The position numbers and the translations under genes were made by a program. This document shows, one piece after another, positions 55,801 through 64,000 of a DNA stretch of 64,000 bases; positions within the stretch are counted from its first letter, which is position 1, and each line of letters opens with the position of its first letter. Under the pieces are notes generated by a model. That model saw only the letters and a list, made by a program, of their open reading frames with translations, had not been told where the DNA came from and ran no database searches. Source of the stretch: Helianthus annuus (lineage: Eukaryota > Streptophyta > Magnoliopsida > Asterales > Asteraceae); contig NC_035449.2 in the NCBI RefSeq assembly GCF_002127325.2, positions 144,932,946 through 144,996,945 of the forward strand, in the 5' to 3' direction.

Positions 55801-57447
55801 AGGCAATCCGTACTGGGTATCTCCCCGAATGGTAAGCGATTCACCAGCTGGAGTCTTTATCACAATCTGCTTTCTGTTGCAGACGATTTGGGCCTGGTTG
55901 TGAAATAACCAGTCCATACCCAATACTAGGTCAAAACCGGCCAATTTAAAGGGAAGTAGAGATAGAGGAAAAGAGTGGTTCCTAATGGATATCACACATC
56001 CATCTAACACAGTGGAGACGGTTTCAATGGTTCCATCCGCTAGCTCTACCTCGTAATTTACATTTAAGGTTTTGACAGGCATATTCAGCAATTTGCAAAA
56101 TTTATGATCTACGAAAGACTTATCAGCGCCCGAATCAAAAAGTACTCTTGCAAAGATATCATTTACGAGAAAAGTACCTGTGATTACGTTGTCATCCAGC
56201 ACTGCTTCTTTCGCCTCCATCCTGAAGACTCTAGCATTGTTCTTCTTGGCCTCTTCAGGCTTCTTGGTATATTTAGGGCAGTTGCTTTTAATGTGCCCCT
56301 TCTCATTGCAGTTATAGCAGGTAGCATCTTTTATTTTCTTGCAGTCCACGGTTTTGTGGTCCTTGGACTTGCACAACCCGCAAGCATACGACCTCGACTG
56401 GGTCTGCGAGTTTGACTCGAGCCTACACTTTCCAAAGTGATGTCTCTTGCAAGTCTTGCACTTGGGCTTCTCACCAGTCTGTTGCCCATCTTTCCTTGAC
56501 TCCGATCCTCTCTTGTTATCACCGTTTCCACGGTGTTTCTTGCTCGACCTTCGTGAAGTTTCATCTTCACGCTTTCTCTTTTCAGCTTCTTTGTTCCTTA
56601 GCGATCTTTGTCGGACCGCATCCAGAGTAAGGGACAAAGATATATCGGCTACAGATCGAAAGGTCGCTGGCCGAGAGGCCTTCACGCTTGCCTTTATTTC
56701 GGGGGCTAACCCACCGATGAAACGAGCGATTCTTTTTGGCTCCGGGGTTACCAGGTATGGAACCAACCGAGACATCGTGTTGAAGCTCGTCAGGTAAGCT
56801 TGGCAGTCAAGGTTTGTCATCACTAATGATAGAAAATCAGATTCTATCTTTTCCACCTCATGTTGAGGGCAGTAATTCTCCTTAATGAGAGAAACGAATT
56901 CCTCCCATGTCATGCTGTATAGAACAGCCTTTCCCGAGGCCTGAACCAACGAACTCCACCAAGCCAGGGCCTCGCCCTTGAATGATTGAGACACAAATTT
57001 TACCACGTCTCTTTCCGCACAGCCGCTGATGTCCACCACGGTGTCCATCTCGTCAAGCCATGTCATGCAATCGACCGCTCCTTTCTCCCCGTTGAAGTCT
57101 CGAGGCTTGCATGATACAAAGTATTTGTAGGTGCAGCCTCTGGCGCGAGATGCGTCAGTATATACTCTTTCTTGACGGACACTGTTCTCATTGGACGAAT
57201 GATTATCATCGTCCTTTTTAGGTTTGGACAGCGGTTTGCTGTGAGATTTGGTGTGGGTCTTTGGCTTGGAGTGTGGTTTGGATATGGTTCGGCTCCGAGA
57301 TTCAGTATATTCCTCATATTGTCGGTCCAGAGCTGCCTTGACAGCATTATCGACAAGAGCTTTCAACTCTGCGCCCGTCAGATGAACTTGGGCGTTATCA
57401 TATTCGTCTTCCTTCGTGTGGCTATTTTCTCCTCTAGAATCAGCCAT
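52877..57447 (-). pseudogene. chromovirus gag-pol with three nonsense changes and one frameshift
   Basis: From ATG 57447 (MADSRGENSHTKEDEYDN) the order is as follows. Gag holds the retrotransposon gag domain (around FNGEKGAVDCMTWL) and a zinc knuckle CYNCNEKGHIKSNC. The aspartic protease has LFDSGADKSFV. The reverse transcriptase starts in the first frame (PYRLAPTEMKEL) and has FIDDILIYS at its active site. RNase H follows ([11 protein letters not shown]). Integrase has a zinc-binding region, catalytic D in MDFITKL and SDRDTRY, and E in the [12 protein letters not shown] segment. The tail [19 protein letters not shown] is chromodomain-like. Breaks are TAG at 55483-55485 in place of a Trp between protease and RT, a 1 bp loss near 54990 inside RT, TAG at 53954-53956 before the integrase core, and TAG at 52925-52927 in the tail. 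Confidence 0.95.
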
Positions 57448-57769
57448 GGTAACTTGTATATGTTACAGAAGATAACAAAAATTTTATTTAGGAGTTTATT
57501 ATGTAATTGTCTTTTATGGCAATTCATTAACCATGGTAACAGAGACCATATCTGGTTAATTTATTACTCACTTTTATTTAGGATTTGAACATACCTATCC
57601 TAATTACAAATAATATTGTTATTGGCACAAAGCCTAGTCACGAGGACGTTATTATAATATTAGCCGAGATTACAGAGAATCAAGGTATGAAGGTTTGAAC
57701 CGTAGTCCTTTTACCCTTTCTGACAGGGAGTCATAGACCACCACTGTCTTTTGTCTTATTATGACAACA

Positions 57770-57900
57770 ATTATGGCCCATAGGCACTACATCACTAATG
57801 GATGCTTAATAATTCGGTCCGTAGGCACTACATCGCTAATGGATGTTTAACAAGTTCGGCCCGTAGGCACTACATCGCTAATGGATGTTAAATAATTGAT
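57770..57900 (-). repeat. three tandem leader repeats of about 45 bp
   Basis: 'gtaggcactacatc(a/g)ctaatgg' plus 'atg(c/t)t(t/a)aa' repeats three times (about 57780, 57822, 57864) between gag and the extra ORF. It is non-coding. Confidence 0.85.
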
Positions 57901-58269
57901 CATCTTTATTGACGATTTAACCCATGATTTATTATATCATTAATTTGGGCTTTGAAATCCTTAGAAGGACTCTTATATAAGAATGACGCGTGCGATTTTA
58001 ACGAATCACATCTGCCATGAACGTTAACATGATTACAGAGGTTAACTGGAATTCTGAATCTTTTAATCAGGTCTTACCATCTTGGCCGGGTCTAAAAGAC
58101 ACCTGGCTAGGTTTCACTCTTAAGATTCTTTATTTAGGCAGATTTAAATTTAAAAGGAATGATTTCGATTTATTTCATATATAGTATAACAAAATGAAAT
58201 TCATAACATAACATTCCATAACTTCAAATACGATTACACGCGGCCCTAAACGGGACTTTTAAACAAGTA

Positions 58270-58410
58270 CATACCTACGTAGAGGTTAATAACGAGACAA
58301 GTCCACGTAGGGACCAATACAAGATAAGTGTCCACGCAGGGACTAAAGGATAAGTCCACGTAGGGACTGAAATACGATAAATGTCCACGCAGGGACTTAT
58401 TTAAAATAGA
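58270..58410 (-). repeat. four leader repeats GTCCACG(T/C)AGGGAC
   Basis: GTCCACGTAGGGAC and GTCCACGCAGGGAC alternate at about 58300, 58331, 58352 and 58384, spaced 21-32 bp apart, just downstream of the extra ORF in element orientation. Each is a partial palindrome (GTCC...GGAC) able to form small stems in the genomic RNA. Confidence 0.85.
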
Positions 58411-58435
58411 CATTACATTAGAACATATATAAGGA

Positions 58436-59642
58436 CTAATGGTCACGTTTCTTCTTCTTGCCCTTCAACAGGTTTGCTAGGCCCTTAAGGAATCCCCTGT
58501 TGTTCTTTCGTTCTTCCTCGAAATCTCGCTCCACACGACTTAACCGATGGAGGAGTTTCTTCTTGTTCAGGAGGAGAGAAACGTGGTTGTGGCACCGGTT
58601 GCGGAACTGGAGGTCTAGGAGGTGCTGGATACCCATGAGCTGAGTAATCCGGTATTCCTAGATTTCCAAAAGCTCCGTCGGGATAGCGGGCATTATACCT
58701 AGCCGCTATCACATATGGGTCGCGATCATAGTTGTAATTGTAATGCGCGTGCGACGACGATTCGAACGGGTTGTAAGCCGTTGGACCCGTGTATGCAGGT
58801 ATTGGGTGGTCATACCCAAATGGTGGCGAAGATGGTGCAACTGGTGCAGAGTTCGCCTCCTGTACTGGACTTGAAGGTCCTTCTTCAGGTACTGACGGAT
58901 AGTGACTAGCACTCGAGTGGCGAGGGGTGCTGAAATGGAATTCCCCTCCTCGGGTAGACATCCGTGCGCCTGATCTTCTACGCCTTGGCGGATCTGGAAC
59001 TACTGGTTGAACCGGTGGCGGTGGCGGTGGCGTAACTGCCACGAAATGTGGATCCTCGGAGGGATCTTGTTGTTGTTGCTGCTCGTGTTGCGATGTCTGA
59101 TGGGAGGGTGTGAATTACCACTCGTGCTGGTTGAACAGCGCTTGAAAACTATCTGGCCCCTGATAAGGTGTGCCGTGAAAAGGAGATCCATCAGAGATCT
59201 CAATAGGATGTGTGGGTGTACCACGAGCAGGTTCTACGGGATCTGTGTCCTCATCCATATGGTCTTCTGAGAAGTGATCCTGTGGTCCTAACGGGACAAA
59301 GCCTGCAGGTTCCTGAATGTAATCTGCTGGGTTAAATTGACCTCTGAAGTAAGGAGCGGGATCATCAAAAGCACGGTGCGATGCAGATCGCTGTAAAAAG
59401 GATGGTTGAGGGTTATCGGGATTATTTTCCGAGTCTGGTCCAAACGAATGGCGGTATGAGGGTGTTGAGCTAAGCGAGGTAGAATGTCTCGCAGGTTCAA
59501 AAAGATTTCTTCGTCTTTGTGGTTCTTCACTCCTTGTACTGGAAGGAGCTCGCGTGTTCGAAGGTCCAGCTTCGTGATCATGGTGAGTAATGATCGTTCC
59601 TCTGCCTCTTCCTCCTCTTCCTCTTCTGATTGCAGGTGGCAT
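58436..59642 (-). pseudogene. extra ORF upstream of gag, proline-rich basic protein
   Basis: It starts at 59642 (MPPAIRRGRGGRGRG) about 160 bp after the primer site. It encodes an RGG-like N-terminus, a long S/P/H-rich disordered middle (PPPPPPVQPVVPDPPRRRR; YDHPIPAYTGPTAYNPF) and, after a frame change near 58570, a charged helix LSRVERDFEEERKNNRGF ending LLKGKKKKRDH. A TAA at 59112-59114 breaks the frame. I know no function. RGG and lysine-rich ends suggest RNA binding or nuclear entry, which is an inference. Most Ty3/Gypsy elements have gag first, so a leader ORF is notable. Confidence 0.7.
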
Positions 59643-59799
59643 TTTTCCTGCTTTTAAAACTTTAAATAACAATAAACAATAAAAAGACAAACTGGAATAA
59701 CAATTCGAATTTGTCCTATGTTCTTGTCTAGACTCAAGTATGTGCAATTGTGTAACTGAGATTAAACACAAAAGGCTAGTGTTTAATTCGCTCAGTGTT

Positions 59800-59812
59800 G
59801 GCTCCGATACCA
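59800..59812 (-). other. primer binding site, initiator-tRNA-Met type
   Basis: On the minus strand TGGTATCGGAGCC follows the 5' LTR by 3 bp. It differs at one base from the TGGTATCAGAGCC site complementary to initiator tRNA-Met. Confidence 0.88.
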
Positions 59813-59815
59813 ACC

Positions 59816-62800
59816 TGTCACACCCCGATTTCCACGTGTATCACCAGTGGGCCCGGTGGGGGATTACCGTGACGTAGTTGGCAACTTATAGTCAAACCAC
59901 ACAATATATATGAATGCACAGCGGAAGCAATAAGATAATGTATTTCAACATTTAGTGTAATATTAGTGTATCACCATTGTTGAAATAATAATCCACAGGG
60001 GATCAAATAAAAATATCAAAAATATTGTTCAACAGACTTCAGGCATCTTAAGCTTGCGAGACTTCTAATGATGCTAAGGAGAAATCCCAGCCAATTACGC
60101 CCAGTACCTGCATTTAGTCTTTTTGGGGAAAATACGTCAGTTTACACTGGTAAATACATTCAACTGACACTTTTGTAAAATGTTTGATAAAATTGGTTTA
60201 AATGCTCAAGGCACAAACTCTTTATAACTTGGGATAATTTATAATCAAATCTTGTAAAGAATTACATGTTACTATGTGTTTGGTCGCCCGAGTCGTATCA
60301 GGTTAAAGTTTAATAGACACACCACATAGTATAAAACCGTGGCGGGTAACCAACGGCTACACTTTTATAATTATAGACACAATGCCGGGTGTACGCCTAC
60401 ACCGGGATGTCAAGGTCGTGGCCATTCGTAAATGCTGCCAAGGATATCCGGGACATGGTCATTAAGCCCCCAAAGGCTTTAAGCCAACAAAATAGTTTTT
60501 AAACAGGTCACATTGATAATACCCAACTACTAATGAGTTGGGGTCAATTGCCCGACCAAGCGGTATTTTAGATACCGTAACCGAAGCCCGTATAATGGAA
60601 AATAAGTTAAAGTATTTACCTTTGCAAGTATAATCCTTAATTGAGTAAATCACAGATAGCTTTTACTGGTCTCCTACTCTGGAACGAAGGTTTTAAAATA
60701 ACCTATTAGAATCCTAACGGGTCTTTATATTTGTCGTAGCCTAGACCGGTTAGTTTCAAAGTATAGTTACGGTTTAATCGCGTGAAAGGCGAAAACTGTG
60801 AATGGAGTGTGATTTTGACCCAACAAGTTTGAAGACTTGTTTTATTTGGGTATAATAATCATACTCTGGATTTTGGGGTTAAAACAATATGGTTTGACCC
60901 GTTTCGGCTAACTTATGTAAACTAGTTACATAAGCCGAACTGTGCGCGCTAAAGGCTCAATGGGTAACCGTAGGAGTCCTACACTATTTTCCTAAGTCAA
61001 CATGCCTTAAAGAGGTTGTGGTATCAGTAGGATACCTTCCATAATGCCCGTAACGAGTTTAAGTTGTTATTATGCCCCGTAGGGGTATTTCGGTCTTTTT
61101 AAAGATTATAAAAGAGGTTTTAGATTTCGACAGGAAATCTGAGTTTCCCGAACAGTTTATAAAGTCTAAAATACTTTATTTATTATTTAAAATCAGTAGC
61201 AACTGGAATCGGGTCAAAAGACCTTGTAGAACTCAAGTTATGGCCGAAAAGGGCATATTCGGTATTTACCGAACCGTTGCCATAACCGCAGGTTATGAGC
61301 AGGTTAAAAATAATTAAAAATCTTTAAAAATCCCAAAATATTATTTTACAACACTGAGTAAAAGTTTTGGTGTCGAAATCCGGGTTTAGATAGGCGTTAT
61401 GCTAATTGCGCTATTTAATTACTAAAGTTTCGCAATTTGCGCTATTTAGCATAACTCCTATTCTGGACCTCGGATTGACATGAAATTTTAGGGACATGCT
61501 TAGAAATCAGTAACCAAGGTCATGATCCTTTCACGTATCCGAAATTCTCGTTTTAAATTAAAAAGGGCGTTACGGTCAACTTTTAAGCATTTAACGGAAA
61601 TGTGTAAAAGACTTGGACAAATAACGAACCGGTCACAGAGGGTTATACCATCATGTAACCTGGTCCTAAGAGAGTCCTAAGGCATATCTAAATCAAACTT
61701 TAATGGGTCAGAACTGAAGTCAATGCAAAAGTCAAACTTTTGCGACTTTCGGCTCCGAACCGGGTCAAAACAACAAATGGCCGGATCAAACAAGCTTAGA
61801 CTAGTTTATATACTTATTATCATGTTTTATGAGTGTTCAAACAGGTCATATATCATCTACATTACAGATTATGCAAGAAACCGCAAAACGACATTTCTGT
61901 TGACTTTTTCTAAGCACGTTTGACTCGATATTTGAACTAGTTAGAGTGGGAATCAGAGGGTGCCCTTTTAGGGGTTTAATGCCCACATGATTACCATCAT
62001 ATAACTATCTTTAATCCGACAAATCACTGGACCATTCGTGATTTATCGCCAAGTCAATCGTTAATTACGACGGATTGACTTTTAGGCTAAAACTATTGAA
62101 AAATGAAACCACAAAGGGTTAGGCAACTTACAGAAGCTTGGTGCACGAATTAGGATGCTAGAAGAAAGCTTTGGAGCTCCAGAAGTGAGTTAGAATGCAG
62201 GTTTGAGTGTGATTTCACTTATGTGCAATGTATGCCCTTTTATAGTGGATTTCCAAGCACAAGATCATTACAACTCAACCTACCAAGGAGTATGGATGAT
62301 CAGCAGGTGGCCCTTGGTGCTAGGAGGCAAGTAGAGGGCGCCCATGCTTCATTTATTGCACTTTTGATCGTTCACAACTCCAAACAACAAGTCTGTCCAA
62401 AGTTTCTGCATCTGGGCGGTTCACGCGGCCCGCATTAGATTTCATGCAGCTTGTACGCGGGCCGCATGGATCTTCATGTCAGACACGTATCCACAGATGG
62501 CTCGAGGCCCGCTTCAACTTATGTGTTTCACTCAGGCGGGCCGCCTGAGGCCTGTTTTCAAAGATTTTTAAATCTTTTGTAATGATTAACCGAATCTTTG
62601 TAATTAATAACCTGACCATTAGGGTTTGAAGGGGTAACTTTGCGATTTGGCCCTCGGTTAATTACAATTAAGGGCCTCGTGCCATTTACCCGCACTGTCA
62701 AGTCCCCGGTTAATTTAATTACTATCCGGAAAGCCTTAACTTTCATTGTTGACGCTTTTAACCCTTCTCGTACGAATTTGATCATAACTTTCTCGTTTTA

Positions 62801-63171
62801 AAACGGAACTTCGCGGAATTTATACAGTACATTCTAGTGAGCGTATTTTACTGTTACAAAGCCTCGGGTTCGTCAAAGGGCCACTCAGAGGTATAATTAA
62901 ACATGTTGACACGGTTAACCCCTGCAGCTTGTAATCTCTCACTTTCTTCCGCGTTTCGCTTCCGTACGATCCATGATTTATTCGTTTGAAGGTACGAGCA
63001 TTGTTTAGGGTTACTATACAGTATATTTACCCTTTGTTGACATTTATAACCCTCGAATTTACATACTTTCAAGGTTTGTCAACTTTAGTCCTTTATTTAA
63101 TATTTAATGCCACGTGTAAACTCATGACACGTGTTAACACATTATTCGACACAAAATTTCGAGGTGTTACA
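59816..63171 (-). repeat. 5' LTR of the chromovirus
   Basis: It spans 3356 bp, has the same ends as the 49485-52841 copy and is nearly identical to it. The TATA box is at plus-strand CTTTTATAG (62237-62245). It is the upstream LTR because the primer site abuts it on the gag side. Confidence 0.92.
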
Positions 63172-64000
63172 ACAATCATGTTAAAAAGGGTTTAAAACAA
63201 TTAGGGACTGAATCTGCCAGCTTTGAAACTTGTTTTGCCAGTAAAACAGGCCTACGCGGCCCACGTAAGCCCCCTCTATGGCTTACGCGGCCCGCCTGAG
63301 AATACCCAGCGCAGAAAATGAATGCCAGGTGCAGGTCAATTTCTCCAAACCGCCATAACTTTGATTGTATCGACTCAATGGGCTATATGTCGGTTTATTC
63401 CATCAACTAGGACACCTGGGGTGATCCTAGGATGTCCCATAACAGGTGTGAATGATATAAGCTCATGGAATTTAGTATTTAAGGGCCTTAGTTCTTGAGT
63501 TCATGAACTCACTTCTTGCGATCAACTTTCAAACACTTGCTTCTGGAGCTTGCATCAGTAGGAGAAGATTACCAAGTGTAGAAAAGAGAGCTAGGACCAT
63601 TAGTAAGCTTCTAATTACTTGCTTAGTCGTTTTAATTAGCTTAATTACTCAAAAGTCAAACTTATCGTAAATTAGATTTGACTTTCGTTTTAATCACATA
63701 TGGACTAGCCACTGATCAAATTGAAAGTGGTTATGGAACCATATTAAGGTATGTGATTAACCCCTAAAAGGGCACCTCCTAATTATCTCGTTTGACTAGT
63801 CAATTGTCGGGTCAAAGTAGTTTGACAAAAAGTCTAACTGGACAGAATGTTTGAAAATGATTAAAATTAATAAAACAGAAGTTCTAAATTATATTTTAAC
63901 ATTCTAATGACTTGGTAATTAATATTAAAACATGTTTTATCAGTCCTAACCCGACAATTAATAGTCTAAGGTCAGTTCTGACCCGTTTAAGCTTATCTCT

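Larger units (their letters stand above)
49485..63171 (-). mobile_element. complete Tekay-like chromovirus (Ty3/Gypsy) with 3.36 kb LTRs
   Basis: The element of 13.7 kb is flanked by a perfect ACAAT target duplication (49480-49484 and 63172-63176). Reading the minus strand the order is LTR, initiator-Met primer site, an extra proline-rich ORF, gag, protease, reverse transcriptase, RNase H, integrase with chromodomain-like tail, purine tract, LTR. That order and the tail place it in the Tekay/Del group. LTR divergence over the first 0.5 kb compared by eye is about 2%, so insertion is fairly recent. Gag-pol and the extra ORF carry nonsense changes and frameshifts, so this copy is not autonomous. 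Confidence 0.93.
48960..64000 (+). mobile_element. older LTR, split by the chromovirus and running off the window
   Basis: It starts TGTAACACCACGTAAAAACG at 48960 and resumes at 63177 after the inserted element. It has GCGGCCCAC/GCGGCCCGC boxes (about 63257 and 63290) and a TATTTAAGG TATA-like site at about 63476. Its first 120 bp resemble the LTR start of the inserted chromovirus (TGTAACACC, 'gtgtccaat', 'gggactaaagttgacaaac'), so it is a relative in opposite orientation. Its end is outside the window. Confidence 0.6.

Overview
The window is plant nuclear DNA that is almost entirely mobile elements. I recognise no intact host gene, tRNA, rRNA or CRISPR array. Nested LTR retrotransposons, Helitrons that carry introns and exons of plant genes, a PIF/Harbinger element and MITEs point to a large dicot genome. 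The style of the LTRs (CACGGGGCCGTGCCC and GCGGCCCGC boxes, a Tekay-like chromovirus with an extra ORF before gag) makes me think of Asteraceae, such as a sunflower or lettuce relative. That placement rests on memory of repeat motifs and is an inference.

Layout. 1-355: nothing recognised. 356-6976: an AT-rich minus-strand Helitron (A) opening with a tandem array of its own 3'-type hairpin, interrupted by Helitron B (1069-6245). B carries fragments of COX11, ribosomal protein S4, a KH-domain protein and a WDR12-like WD40 protein, plus a captured 5' leader. 6977-8201: low-complexity CT/GGT-rich sequence. 8202-19189: a probable LTR split at a (TA)n tract by a 2.4 kb TIR element dense in GGCGTTT (9583-11984) and by Helitron C (12004-18147). 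C carries TOPLESS, H+-pyrophosphatase and RPS4 pieces and a heavily rearranged repeat core. 19190-27040: an LTR element without pol, with a tRNA-Asp-type primer site and three small ORFs; a solo LTR sits in its 5' LTR and its 3' LTR is truncated.

27191-33589: a three-level nest (hAT-like MITE, then solo LTR, then plus-strand Helitron E). 33590-35135: decayed repeat DNA. 35136-37242: a complete but disabled PIF/Harbinger element with TTA target duplications. 37501-45305: minus-strand Helitron sequence with a RepHel helicase remnant and a GDP-L-fucose synthase fragment. 45520-46018: a fold-back MITE. 47443 to the end: LTR fragments, one of which (48960-49484 and 63177-64000) was split by a complete Tekay-like chromovirus (49485-63171, minus strand, ACAAT target duplication, 3.36 kb LTRs, gag-pol with three nonsense changes and one frameshift).

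How it fits together: the window records insertion into insertion. Helitrons repeatedly brought in exon and intron pieces of host genes in their own orientation. Five LTR families share one architecture, clustered short GC-rich or palindromic motifs just upstream of the LTR TATA box. The least explained object is the GGCGTTT-studded TIR element. All coordinates, repeat matches and protein recognitions were made by eye without searches.
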